Source of the DNA: Exophiala sp. HKRS030
Lineage: Eukaryota; Ascomycota; Eurotiomycetes; Chaetothyriales; Herpotrichiellaceae
Direction: 5' to 3'
NCBI GenBank assembly: GCA_023897205.1
Contig: JAHWDD010000007.1
Location: 1,488,001 to 1,552,000 of the forward strand
Length of the DNA stretch: 64,000 bases
Within the stretch, counting starts at the first letter, position 1. Every line of letters starts with the position of its first letter. A program made the translations under genes and the position numbers. Below the pieces are notes generated by a model. That model saw nothing but the letters and a program-made list of their open reading frames with translations. It searched no databases and was not told where the DNA came from. This document shows positions 33,069 to 44,803 of the stretch, piece after piece.

Positions 33069-35368
33069 ATGGGTGCGAATGATGATCCCATACATCCCGT
33101 CGCCGCTCCCACCGAAGCTGGCGACGCTCATACTCACCACACAGGCACGACCACCACGACCACCACTACCCCCAAACACCATGGCATTCCCGAACATGGT
33201 CATAACCCTTCAAAACAGATAGGTGTCGACGAGAACCCAGACTTGACTCTACACTACTCTCATGAACATCAACATAAGCATCTCCACCACGGTCGTCCTT
33301 CCTTGAGTGGTCGCGACGATGAGGTCTTGTACGCCGAAGGCACGACCTTTGACAAGTCCAACATTGGCGAAGTCGGACCTCAAGACTACAAGACTCATCA
33401 TCTCCGAGCGGCGCAACAACAACAACAACAACAACAACAGCATCCCGTCGTCGTCGACGAAAAGGACTTTGTCGCCGCCGACGCCGAAAAGGGCGCCATC
33501 GGCCAGATGGGAGGCGTCCCGGCAGACTCGACCAGCTCCGAGCAAGGCGACGCTCGAAAACATCGCGTCAAGAGGGCCTATGTCAAGTACAAGATCTTTG
33601 TACATTTGTTCATCTGGTTATTCTTCACCGGGTAAGTTTGGCACAACCCAGCCGTCCGTCCTCTTCTACCACCCATGACATGATGTTCTCTCTCCTGAAA
33701 AGTCAGAGTCCTGACGAGTCCTGAAATCGTTAGCTGGTGGATCGCCGGCCTCGTCCTCCATCGTCACGACCTGGGCTGGCTGATCCCCTTTTTGTTGTAC
33801 CTCGCCATCACGCTGCGCCTGATCTTTTTCTGGGCGCCCATCACCGTCGTCACCGTGCCCATGCACTTTGTCTGGAACCACACGGGCGTGCGAGTCTACC
33901 AGATGGTTCCCGAGAAATTGCGACTCCCGCTGGCCGCCCTGGTCGCCCTCGCCGTCATCCTGGTCGGGTCGTTTGTGTCCGAGGAGTCGGCCGACAACAC
34001 TCGCGGCAACCGCGCCATCTCCCTGCTGGGCCTCGCCATCATGCTGGCCTTGTTGTGGGTCACGTCCCGCGACCGCCGCAAGATCCGCTGGCACACGGTC
34101 ATCGGGGGCATGCTGACCCAATTTGTCATCGCCGTCTTTGTCCTGCGCACAAAGGCGGGCTATGACATTTTCAACTTCATCTCCGGCCTGGCGCGAGACC
34201 TGCTCGGGTTCGCCGACCAAGGCACCGAATTCTTGACCAACGCCTCGGTCCTCAAGCTGGGTTGGTTCTTGACCGGGGTCGTCCCGCCCATCATCTTCTT
34301 CGTCTCCCTCGTCCAGGTCTTGTATTACTTTGGCATCCTCCAGTGGTTCATCCAAAAGTTTGCGACCTTCTTCTTCTGGAGTCTGCGGGTGTCCGGGGCC
34401 GAGGCCGTCGTGGCAGCGGCCTCACCGTTCATCGGCCAGGGCGAATCCGCCATGCTCATCCGGCCCTTTGTGTCTCACCTGACCCTGGCCGAACTCCACC
34501 AGGTCATGACTTCGGGGTTCGCCACCATCGCCGGTTCGGTCCTCGTGGCCTACATCAGTCTCGGGTTGAACGCCCAGGCCTTGGTCTCGAGCTGCATCAT
34601 GTCCATCCCCGCGTCGTTGGCCGTGAGTAAGATGAGGTACCCGGAGACGGAGGAGACCATCACCTCGGGTCGCTGCGTCATCCCGGACGACGACGAGCAC
34701 CGGGCCACGAACGCCCTCCACGCCTTCGCCAACGGGGCCTGGCTGGGCATCAAGATCGCCGGAATGATCGTCGCCACCTTGCTCTGCATCATCGCCCTGA
34801 TCGGCCTGATCAACGGCCTCTTGGGCTGGTGGGGTCGATACATCGACATCACCCAGGACGGCGAACCTTACCTCACCCTGCAGCTCATCCTGGGCTACAT
34901 CTGTTACCCCGTGGCCTTCCTGCTCGGCGTGCCCCGCGACGATCTGTTGAAGGTCGCCCAACTCATAGGCATCAAGGTCATCGCCAACGAGTTTGTCGCC
35001 TACAACAGTTTGACTTCGGAACAACAGTACATCGACATGAGTCCCAGGTCACAGTTGATCGCCACTTATGCATTGTGTGGTACGTCTCTATCTTTCCCAC
35101 CGTTCCTTCACTCCATCCTCCCGCGCCCTGTATTTGTCCGTGGCTAATCTCTGTGGGGGTTTTCTTTGTAGGATTCGGCAACTTTGGTAGTCTGGGAACT
35201 CAAATCGGCGTCCTTTCACAAATCGCCCCCTCCAGAGCCGGCGACGTTTCTCGTGTGGCCCTTTCGGCCCTCTTTTCCGGGGTCTTGTCGACGCTGACTT
35301 CCGCTTCCATCGCTGGACTCTTGGTGACGGACCAAGTCAATTTGAATCAAAAATCCGCTTCGTCTTGA
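33069..35368 (+). CDS. Concentrative nucleoside transporter (CNT/SLC28 family), 3 exons
   Basis: Exons 33069-33631, 33734-35079 and 35172-35368 give 701 residues. The first 180 residues are hydrophilic: a run of eight Thr, a His-rich stretch (HEHQHKHLHHG) and a poly-Gln tract. Hydrophobic segments follow from about residue 180. The transport core is clear: EAVVAAASPFIGQGESAMLIRPFV carries the family's GxGExxxLI substrate-binding hairpin, ELHQVMTSGFATIAGSVLVAYISLG the second half, and VIANEFVAYNSL with CGFGNFGSLGTQIG the conserved C-terminal gate. Function: cation-coupled uptake of nucleosides at the plasma membrane. The hydrophilic N-terminal extension is long for the family and may be regulatory. 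Codons are strongly C/G-ending. No co-directed neighbour of purine or pyrimidine metabolism is present. Confidence 0.92.
33413..33440 (+). repeat. CAA trinucleotide repeat (poly-Gln)
   Basis: Nine consecutive CAA/CAG codons in the first exon of the nucleoside transporter. Confidence 0.95.
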
Positions 35369-36535
35369 TTTGACTTCCCCGAAACCCCCAACAAATGGGG
35401 ATATGAGAAGCACAAACAAAAAAGAACAAATACAGATAGCTAGTCAAGTTTCAACCATCAGATGCTTACGGAGTAGCGTAACTATCACATATACTCGCTC
35501 TGTGCCTGGTCATATAGCCATAAGTCATGAACGTCTAGTTCTAATTCAGTCTTGCGAGATCACGAAAAGAAACGAGAAAAGAAACACAAACACAAGCCGA
35601 GTTTTTGCCAATCTCGGGTTTTCCTTGAACCTCATTTACCAAAGTAGGTATCGTCGAAAGCGACACGTCCAGCAACAGTGACAACAACAAACCAGTAGTA
35701 GTGTACGAGACTTAGGAACTCATCATCTATGCATATATGGATGGCTGTGCTGTTTGATGCTTAGGTACCAAAAACGGAAGAAAAAACATGCAATGAATGA
35801 ATGCTTCATAGATCTTGTTCATTCGCCCGTTCGTTGAAGTGTGCAATATCAGTGACAATTAGTGCTGTCAAGTAGATGATGGACGGGACAAAGTACGATG
35901 GTATCTGATATCGGAATACTGAATATCAAGTGGACACCCGCATGCGCACACCCCAATCCAATCGTCTCTTCGCTTTCTAGAGGGAGTAAAGATTCCCAGT
36001 CCGTTACACGAGCCATGTTCTCCCAGCTTGAGAAGATCCATAACAATAAGAGGCGAGAGAGAAAGAAAAATCCAATCATCAATAAATTTAGACTTGCTCT
36101 CTACTATCCTGTCTGTGCTTCATTCCAGCTCGAAGATAGCAAACCCCAACTTTTCCTGGCCCATTCTTGATCCATCGACTTACGGCGAACTGCAAACCCT
36201 CCCACCCAACCATTGCAGTCGCCAATCATTTGGGTACATGGCTTCTTCGAGCGTGCAGTATTGGCGCCCAGTCTGGCACCAATGCAGTCTCGAAAGGCCT
36301 CAGCTGGATGTGAAAAAAAGTATCTATCGTTAGTATTACAGGGGGAATGCATGGCTGCAAAAATATAATCCAGGGGGTTTCGACGAATGTCAGGAAAGAA
36401 TCTTTCGTTGTAGTAACAAGGGGAATACTAATTCGACCTAAAATATTAGTTTTGCATTTGGTTAGTAGGGTTGAATGCGTCCTGGATATCCTCGGTATGT
36501 CGAAAATGGGTCGTAGCCGGGTCCAAGAAAGGGGA
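35369..36535. other. Convergent 3' region
   Basis: AT-rich 3' flanks of the nucleoside transporter (+) and the DUF2420 protein (-). It holds one TACGGAGTA. No supported gene. Confidence 0.5.
35467..35475 (+). repeat. TACGGAGTA nonamer (site 7)
   Basis: Exact copy about 100 bp beyond the nucleoside transporter stop codon, likely inside its 3' UTR. Confidence 0.7.
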
Positions 36536-38686
36536 TCACGAGGGTCGACGACGCTTCGGCTCAGGTGTGTCGAAATCCAGGAGATCCAATTCATCATCGT
36601 CCTCGACTTTTCGCTTAGCGTGCATATTCTTGGATGGTGTAATGGGAGGACTTGTAGTTTGGGGCGGTTGCAAACCAGAATCTGCAGATACATCGGCACT
36701 GTTTGGTCCAGGAGAGGCGGGTGCAGGAACAACATCATGCAGCTTGGGCGACTCTTCTCTATTCTCTGAATTGACCACGGAGGGCTGAGGGTCAGCAACA
36801 GTGGTCGCAAGGTCATCATCGACAAGATCGACCTCATCATCCTTGGTGATCAGTTTTTCATCGTCATAAGATTCGATGCCCTCTTCGTCTTGAGGAACAG
36901 AGTCATCATGCTCCAGATCAATATGTTCATACAACTCGTCAAAGAGGTTTTCGACTTCGACTTCGCCATTGACTTGGTCTTCCTCGGCTTCTTGAGGGTA
37001 CGCTTCAAGGGTATGCGAGCTATTAGTCTCGTCCTCGTGGACGTGGCTTTCTGGCGCATGACCAGACTCAGATTCGTCGGCAATCTCGTCATGGATCTCA
37101 TCGGGAAAGCTCTCAACGGCAGGTTCATCATGTAGGTCATCAGGCACTTCTTCAACAGGCACGGATTGATCGGCTTGGGGTGCCTCGTCCACTTTGGTTG
37201 GTTCTTGGGCAGTGGTGATGGCTTCAGACTCAGATGGAAGTGGCAAATCAGTCTCTGCATCATCGTAGGTGGCATCAGCAACGGCTTCTGGAACTTCGCC
37301 GGCCGCACTCTTGGTAGTGCCATCCTCATCCTGCGTCATGTCCTCTTGCTCTGCCTGATGGGCAACTGTACCTACAACGTTGTCGGGGTTTCGCTCAGCG
37401 GGACCTGCATGCTGTTCAGAACGTTCAGGGCTCTGCGCAACGGCCGACTCATCGTGAACTGCCTCTGGCTCGGGCGTATCAACGTATTCAGCAGCTATCT
37501 CGGAGAAGGCCTTGCCTTCAGTAGCTGAAGACAACAGGTAAGCATATTGAGAGGCCAAGCTCACCCGGCTGCTCAGGTAACAATACAATGGAGGAATGTC
37601 TTGACTGCCATCGTTATGGCAAAGAAGCAAGTATGTGTCGAGGATTTGAGAGAGACTCAGCTGAGAAGCATACTTCGAGTCCTCGCAAATGTGCAGTCCA
37701 AGAGAACCGATATCGAGAACAAGCTCGTCATGATGTTCAAGTGTGCCCGTCAATATCTCACGGCACGCCGCAAGCAATTTGTCCAGTGGTTCGAAGGCGA
37801 GTGTAGAATCCTGGAGGAAATACACAGCAGACGCGTCTTCCATCATAGGAGGAAACAGTGACATCTCTTCGTCCATGTAATTTAGTGTGACAGGGTGGAG
37901 GGGTGGATGCTCGTTGGTGGTCGCGTCTAGAGGCTCGTACTCTTGTGGCACTGATTCCGAAGCACCAAAGGCGTCCGGCGCCGCGGCTGACGGATCTTCA
38001 CCATCAGCTGGCTCCGGCGTAGGCTCCTCTACGCCGCTCACATTCTGGGGTTGACCATCATCGGCAGATTGATCCTCTGGAGGAACATGATCTTTCTCAC
38101 GAGAAACATCTTCTCCCAATTGCTCCACTGTGGATTCAAATTCTTCACGGACGATTCCTTCAGAAGGTACTGGGGCAGCTTCGGCAGAAAGTTGCTCATC
38201 TTCAACTGGAGCGACTGTCTCTTGAAATGGCTGAGGTTGTGTAACGGCATCAGTGTCAAAATCCCCAAGATCGATCTCCGTACCGACCTCTTTATCATTC
38301 TGGGCGAGGTCGCCTTCTGGTTGGGTGGCGTCTTCGACGTCGTCTTCGTAGAGAATATCCTCATCTTCGTCCACATGAATTCCACCAGCGTCTCCATCCA
38401 TACTGAAATCAAAGTCCTCCTCGTTGGTCTCATCAATCATGTCATCATCGGCCACGGCGGCCTCGGGTTGGTTTTGAACAAATCCAGCGGCATTGTCGTC
38501 CATTTGGTCCGGGTCGTCATCAATCATGTCATCATTGACCGAGCCCATGACGGAAGGATCACGAACTGAGTCAAGGTCGATGTCAATATCGTCAGTCTGT
38601 CGAAAAGGTGATGATGCCACGTCCATTTGGTCGTCCAGGTGTGGCGCGTCCATGTCGTGGAAAGCGAAAGAAGGTATCGTAGTCAT
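36536..38686 (-). CDS. Acidic DUF2420-family fungal protein
   Basis: Single exon, 716 residues, very rich in Asp and Glu throughout. The only ordered-looking part is at about residues 272-365 (EMSLFPPMMEDASAVYFLQD, LDKLLAACREIL, ELVLDIGSLGLHICEDS, LSQILDTYLLLCHNDG), which matches the DUF2420 domain known only from fungi. Elsewhere short acidic blocks repeat loosely (VEEVPDDLHDEPAVESFPDEIHDE). The C-terminus turns basic: KNMHAKRKVEDDDELDLLDF followed by EPKRRRPS, likely a nuclear localisation signal. A disordered nuclear protein is the best guess; no function is known. The start is the first ATG after an in-frame break upstream. Confidence 0.82.
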   Translation of the reverse strand: MTTIPSFAFHDMDAPHLDDQMDVASSPFRQTDDIDIDLDSVRDPSVMGSVNDDMIDDDPDQMDDNAAGFVQNQPEAAVADDDMIDETNEEDFDFSMDGDAGGIHVDEDEDILYEDDVEDATQPEGDLAQNDKEVGTEIDLGDFDTDAVTQPQPFQETVAPVEDEQLSAEAAPVPSEGIVREEFESTVEQLGEDVSREKDHVPPEDQSADDGQPQNVSGVEEPTPEPADGEDPSAAAPDAFGASESVPQEYEPLDATTNEHPPLHPVTLNYMDEEMSLFPPMMEDASAVYFLQDSTLAFEPLDKLLAACREILTGTLEHHDELVLDIGSLGLHICEDSKYASQLSLSQILDTYLLLCHNDGSQDIPPLYCYLSSRVSLASQYAYLLSSATEGKAFSEIAAEYVDTPEPEAVHDESAVAQSPERSEQHAGPAERNPDNVVGTVAHQAEQEDMTQDEDGTTKSAAGEVPEAVADATYDDAETDLPLPSESEAITTAQEPTKVDEAPQADQSVPVEEVPDDLHDEPAVESFPDEIHDEIADESESGHAPESHVHEDETNSSHTLEAYPQEAEEDQVNGEVEVENLFDELYEHIDLEHDDSVPQDEEGIESYDDEKLITKDDEVDLVDDDLATTVADPQPSVVNSENREESPKLHDVVPAPASPGPNSADVSADSGLQPPQTTSPPITPSKNMHAKRKVEDDDELDLLDFDTPEPKRRRPS

Positions 38687-39399
38687 TACTCTGCCGACGA
38701 GCTAGTGCGCAGTCTGCCCACGTGTATCAAATCTCTTTGCCTATTACTGTGGTTCTTGGAAGTTCGCGGTTTCGATGGGAGTGGAAAGGAAGGCAAGCGA
38801 AAGGGACAAATAGTAACAAGACGCGCGGGGAGGTAGGTGTAGGCTGCAAGCTGGAATTTATCTTGTAAGGACGTAAGTCGGCAGAAAGTTGTTGCAATCA
38901 GATAATGATCCAATCATTCATCTCAATAGCAACAGCTTCATAGGAAGCATTGTCATGTAAGATTCACTTCACAAGAAGGTCCGATTAAGGAGGGTGTGAA
39001 GAGAGAAAAGGGAGACAGCAGTTGTTGATGGAATGAAATGAAATGAAATGAAATGAAATGAAATGAAATGAATCGAATCTGAAAGCGGGAGAGTTTGAGA
39101 TTCACGTGACCAGCCACTGTAGCCCAATATGGTTTAGCTCATTTGATGACCACGCGAGACTTCTCGAGGTCCTCTCGTACTCGTATGGAGGATATCGAGT
39201 AGAAGGTCAAGTAAGGAGATCGTACTCTGAGGTGTCATATGAAATGGACAGTTGCTACAAAACCAAGTATAGTCTCTATTTCTGTCTATGTCGTTGCTAT
39301 GCCGCTGTCATGTACGTCTATACCTATTTGTGCAACCTCAGTAGTCTTCGCCGTACATACTCACCGTCAGCTCGCGTCCATTAGTAGTAACACCATCCT
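38687..39399. other. Intergenic region with a pentamer repeat
   Basis: It contains the DUF2420 gene promoter and the 3' flank of the amidase gene. The notable content is the AAATG tandem array at 39031-39070. Confidence 0.5.
39031..39070. repeat. AAATG pentanucleotide tandem repeat
   Basis: Seven perfect AAATG units (39036-39070) preceded by one GAATG unit. Confidence 0.95.
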
Positions 39400-41244
39400 T
39401 CACCATATTCGTCCAGGGTGAACCGAAACATTACTCTTCTGGCGCTCTATATCCTTGAGCTCTGGCAAATTGTCGACATCGAGATGCTCGTATACAATGC
39501 CTGCCTCTCTAAGACAATATTCCACCACACCCATGTATCCCAACGTCTTCTCCTCCGTCAGTCTTCGTCCGACAACCTGTACTGCAATCGGCAAGCCCTC
39601 CATCTTCGACGCATCGTAGTATTTGTAAGTACCTCTCTCGATGCTGTTGTTTGGTTTCCATCCTGCTTCGAGCGCATCGAGCTCCTTATCGACCTTTGCA
39701 ACGGGCACAATGCCTGCAGAGTAATCCAGCAAGTTCCAGAGGAAAGTGTACCCACAGCTTGCCACGGCATCCTTCATGGCACCATGTGGTAGAGCCGGCG
39801 TCGCATTAGCGGGGCACAGTATCAAGTCAAACGCCTGCTCCGGCCTATTCCACCATTCATACCAGGTCGCTCGAAATGCTTCGCGCTTGGCCACCCATTG
39901 CCACTGTTCGGCCGCGCTCAGGGGGTGAAAGTACTGTAGTATGCTCGCCCAAAGAGGATCACATTTCACATACCGCGTCCAGAGATACCACAGGTACTTG
40001 ACAGGTCGAGGGAGGGACATGTAGAACTTGATCTGCGCTGCGCCAGGGTCGTTGTGTTCGCCTGTGCGGAAGAACGAGCCGAACGTCTTGCCACCGTCTG
40101 CGCAAAGCAAGACACTCGCAATCTGAAGGCCCTGTGCGGGAGTTGCCTTCTGAGGGAAGGATTCAAGCGGAATCTCGACGACTTGATGGCCTGCTTTGCG
40201 CAATGCATCTGCCGTTAATTTGAGGCCTCTTGCTATTGCCGGCGAAGGTCGAACCACGCCGTCCGTGCTGATCAGTCCGATCCTGAGTTTCTCCGCTGAG
40301 CGGGCTTCGTCGTAAAGCTCCTGCCTCCACGGAATAGGGTGGACAGTGTAGTCGACCTCCCATGGTTTCATTTCGATGAAGGCTTTTGTGAAGTAGGTAA
40401 GATCATCGAGCGTTCGCGCCATCGGAGAGAATACACTTGGAATGCCTTCCTGACCAGGCATACTGGTATTCATGCCGACCTTGGGCCACCGCCCCGTGCT
40501 GCACCGCAGACTATTGATGCCCGCCCATGCAGCCGGTGTACGTACACTTCCTGCTACATCTGAGCCGATTCCTATCCTGGAGCCGTTCAGTGCAAGAAGT
40601 GCTCCTTCACCTCCTGTACTCCCTCCTGGCGAATAGCGGTCATTGTGGGGGTTTCTGGCCACACCCCAGAGGTCATTCGTGCTCTCGAAGGAAAGTAATG
40701 TGATAGGCAATGCTGTCTTGACATGTGGTATGGCACCTGCTCGTTTGAGCAATTGGACCATGACTCCATCTTCTGCACACGGTTTAAAGACGTGCCGTGA
40801 ATATCCAACCGAAACGTCGAAGCCTGCCACTGCAATGCTATCCTTTAGAGACACCGGGATGCCAGCCAGGGGCCCTTGGAGGTTCACATCGGACGATCTG
40901 GACCATGCCTCAGCTTCGGGGAGAAGCAATTCTGTGACGCAGTTTGTGCGTTCTTGAGCGATGGCCGCGGTTTTGCCGTACGTTCGAAGGATGTCAACAG
41001 GCGAGAGAGTTCCGCTGTGTACGTCTTGTACGAGGGTCGCGATTGGCGCGTTGAGGATGGACCGTTGATGCGATGTCAGTGGTCCTTTGTATACGTCTGG
41101 GAGGGATTCGAAACGCGCATCACGCTGGCGCTGCTTTATTACGCTGGACAAAAAGTGAGTACCTCGGTGGAAGACCGATACAGGACAGTAGATGACGCCT
41201 TACCAGGCCCGGCGGTGCTCGAAATAGTCAAATGGAGGATACAT
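39400..41244 (-). CDS. Amidase-signature hydrolase (acetamidase-like), 2 exons
   Basis: Exons 41244-41204 and 41143-39400 give 594 residues. The short first exon encodes MYPPFDYFEHRRA; without it the long frame lacks an ATG start, having only a TTG. The amidase signature triad is complete: Lys114 in SLKDS, cis-Ser189 in SPGGSTGGEGALLA and nucleophile Ser213 in GSDVAGSVRTP. Length and the C-terminal GLPIAVQVVGRRLTEEKTL segment fit fungal general amidases, which release ammonia from small aliphatic or aromatic amides for use as nitrogen source; a fatty acid amide hydrolase role is the alternative. No signal peptide is seen, so cytosolic. A Zn(2)Cys(6) regulator gene starts on the same strand further upstream, in keeping with a nitrogen-use module. 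Confidence 0.92.
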
Positions 41245-41733
41245 TGCGGTGATTACATAGTTGGATCGGGCGCTCAAAAAGAAATGTGAGGATCAGAGCG
41301 TGGGAATGGCAGAGGATCGAAGTGCCAGATTGAGACATCTACCGATACACGTATTTACGTTGTTTGGGTGACATCGCCGAGTGTTTTGAAGCAAGACGAA
41401 TATTCGCTTCTCCACGCTTTGATGGCCTTTAATGTACCAATAAATTTCGCTTTCTCTTTTTGTAGGCTCTGCTAGACTTTGAAGACCGCGCCCAGATACG
41501 ATTACATTGAAACAGATCGACTGTAAATTTCAAAAATCCGTGCCATCCATCATGTCATTTCGGTCCATCGCTAAGGGGAAAGAGAAAGTCGCTCGCTCGC
41601 TCGCTGTCCGCTACTGATAATATACAAGGGGCACCTCAGCTGCCCATCTTCAAAACCACTGCCATCGCTGTCGTCTCGTCGTACAAAGTTGGTATAGTGG
41701 GTATCTCATACACAGCAATTCACACTCAATATT
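41245..41733. other. Amidase promoter region
   Basis: 489 bp between the regulator stop and the amidase start, both on the minus strand. It contains a short (TCGC)4 run near 41589-41605. No gene seen. Confidence 0.5.
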
Positions 41734-44700
41734 CTATGTCCACCAGTGTTGTCCCCCATTGCCTGGGTAGGCTCCGGTTGAGACGATTTGATTTGCTTGT
41801 AAATGTCGTTGGTATTGCTGGTCGTAGCTCATAATATGTCCTATAATGCCGTCGGGACTTTGGTACACCACCGGGCCGCTGGCAGCCATGGTCGGAGCAT
41901 AATTTTGCCATGTCTGCATGTCAGCCTGTCCTTGAGGCGAGACACTCGCATTGGTCATAACCACATCAGGAATTTCAGCCGCTGACTGTCTGCGTGAAGG
42001 CGGCTGAGAATAATGTTTTGTTTCTATCGTTTGACCGGGGACCGCCAGTTGAGCACCCGCAAGCGGTCTGTCCGGAGGCTGACCGGAGTATGCAATCTGT
42101 CTTGGTGTCGCCGAATTTCGTCGCGAGCCAGGATGTACTTCGCTGATTGGAGATAGTATTCTTTCTTGCGGCGGCGTGGGAGGATGGCCAACATCTCTCC
42201 CAAACCGGGAATGGGATGGTACGACCTGGTGCTGTCGGATATCTGCAATACTCCTGCGTCGTAAAGCCTGGTCTGCTGGGCCGAATCTGTCTACAGGCGG
42301 CGCAAAGCCATCACCTATGATCGGAGAGCTGACAACATGCCCCGGACGTGCAAACTTCGGGTCGTAGAACTGCACGCCATGTTGCACGGTGATGTGCTCG
42401 GCTTCCATACTCATTGGACGTCCAGTAGGCTCGTGAGGGACTCTGGGATTTTCCATTGGTACGATGGTCTGGGGAAGAGAAGACTGTGCGCCAATGTTCT
42501 GTCCGTCATGCACCTCGGATGCCCGCTGCTCATTGATTGTCATGGTATGTTGGCCGTAGTATGTACTAGATGCTGGCTCCTGAGACATCATGTCACAAGG
42601 CATTCCCGGATACGGCCATATCGACTTGTCGTATAGGGGTGGATAGTGTACCCACAAGGGAGGATGGAATTCGGGATTGGACTCTGGTGGATAGCTGATG
42701 CTCGGAAATTCATTTTGCTCCGTGGCATTAAACGATGTGGCTGTACTCGTCGTGAAGGAGGGCCGCTCAAAGCTGTTCTGGGGCGGCGCCTCATGGAATG
42801 ATGTTGCCGTCAAATCGCCATACAGGATTGGTTGTCCAAATGACTGCTGCATATTTGGCTGCCACGGCTGTATGTCGCCTTGGGTAGTCTGGTCAAAGCT
42901 GGTGTGTGGCTGTTCGAATTTTAGTTTTTTCTCGACTTGCTGCTGTTCTTGAAATGAGGAAGATGCTGAGCGTTTGAGGTCCCCAGTTTCAACCTTTGTA
43001 GGTGGTTTCGATTGACCATCTGTCGATAATGGGCCACCTGTGAACCTCTTCATGCTTTCAGCCTCGGAGTCTCCTTCTGCAGAATCCTCGCGTTGCTCTT
43101 GCTCCATCTTCTTGATCTCATCGAGCAGGTCACCCAGAGCAGATATACCGACAGAGGCGATCGAGGATGCTGCAGGGATCGCAGAATCTTGAAATACCTT
43201 CAAGGCTCGTTCAACCCGGAGGACATCTTCCTTTACATCGGTGTCTCCACGCAGTCGAGAAATGGCCAAAATGACAGATGCGGAATACAGACCGAAACAC
43301 CGGAGCCATGAAGAAGCAGCTTTGACGTGATCCAAATCATGGATGTACTGAAATACATCGATGGCATCCCTCACTGTCTGCAGCAAGTTTCTAAAATTGT
43401 GCTTCACGACCTTGCGTGACAGTCGAGACCTGCCCGTCTTGGTGGTACCATTCTCCATTTCATTGGTATTGTGAGCCGGATCCTGCAGGTTCAGACGGGC
43501 CATATTACAGTGCAATGCGACCTCGAACAGCTGCACCTCGAATTGATGGTCCGCTATAGCAGTCCAAAGTGTCGGATCGGTCAAATTCTCCTGTCGAAGC
43601 TGAGGTAGACGGGACTTATGCTTCTGCAGACGTTGGAGTGCATCCTCGAACCTTTGTGCTTGTCCGTCTTCAGGTTTTTCTGACCTTGATTCATTCAAGA
43701 ACTCCAGCATGAAGGACGAAAAGTCCTCCGTGTTTTGACGAAGTTCTCGCTCCTCGGCCTTCATGTTCTTCAACAATGGCCTGGGGCTAAAGCGGTAAGA
43801 GAAAGTTATGGGTTGGCGACCAAGGATGAAGCTGAGTTGAGCATCGAGGTCGATAATGAGCCACCATATGCGACGACAATACTCCGATTCCTCAACAATC
43901 TTGTCTTGTTCCACTTCTCCTGGTCAGCTGGATATTAGATCTACTTATGGAGCCTGGGACTTACAGCCAAGTAACTCAGCTTCGCGCACAAGGCAAGGTA
44001 GCAAAGTCCAAGCTTGGGCTACCATGCCCTGATCGAGTAGCTTTCTTGCTGACAGACATCGCAAATACAGGCGCCGAAGCGAGCGTGACGAGACGCTGTC
44101 CAAATCAGCCACTAGGGCTGAGCGAGGTCCGGCCACAGCCAGGGTTCCTTCATGCTCTTCCAGCATGCCGACGGGGGTACTTGCTTCCTCATCATATTGA
44201 ACTCTAAAGACTCGAAGCGCTTGAATTGAGTTAACAATGTCGAGGACTCGGCCATCTAAAGACACCATCGATTTGTACTGGACAACAACCGAGTTAGGAA
44301 GGAGCTGCTAGACGGCAAAATTGTACATCACGTACCTCGTCTATGCAACGTGCCAACGAGAACTCATCATAAAAAGCATCGTGAGGGCGCAGCACGAAGC
44401 GGCCTTCCTCAGCATCATCTTCATAGTCCGAAACCTGATCTTGTGGGCCGAGCCCATCAATTTCGTCGGCTTGGTCATGGGAACTTGACCTGGTCACCTA
44501 GAGTGAGTCGTTAGCAAAGCGACGAGACGTGGTGGTACAAGTGCGTACATCATTGTCCTCCCCATCTCTTAGGTGCACACTGGAGTAGTGGCAGCGAGGC
44601 TTCTTGCGCTTCTTTTGGCATGTTGTGCAAGGAATTCCGCCAGAGCACTGTAGGCCTTGTCAATCATCATCGAGCGAGACGGTACTGGAGCGAGAGCATA

Positions 44701-44803
44701 CCTTGGACTTGCTCACACGGCAAGGCACACAAGAATTCGCTCGTCTCTTCGGAACTTTTGTGATATTATCACCGTGTGACAATGGAGGCACCGGAGTTGA
44801 CAT
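41734..44803 (-). CDS. Zn(2)Cys(6) transcription factor with fungal_trans domain, 5 exons
   Basis: Exons 44803-44702, 44647-44549, 44497-44336, 44277-43965 and 43913-41734 sum to 951 residues. The zinc cluster at Cys25, 28, 35, 41, 44 and 53 (CX2CX6CX5CX2CX8C) is split after Lys34 by the first intron. The middle homology region spans exons 4 and 5 (MVAQAWTLLPCLVREAELLG, then ESEYCRRIWWLIIDLDAQLSFILGRQP), as in the fungal_trans family. The last 400 residues are Gln/Pro/Ser-rich and probably disordered, as in activation domains. To avoid an in-frame stop at the exon 4/5 junction the last intron (51 nt) must end at an AAG acceptor rather than the nearby CAG. A nuclear regulator, possibly of the adjacent amidase. 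Confidence 0.82.

Noticed and set aside
33666..35024. Two long minus-strand frames (229 and 200 codons) opposite the nucleoside transporter
   Set aside because: Antisense shadows of the GC-rich transporter exon; Asp/Glu/Gly/Val-rich without domains.
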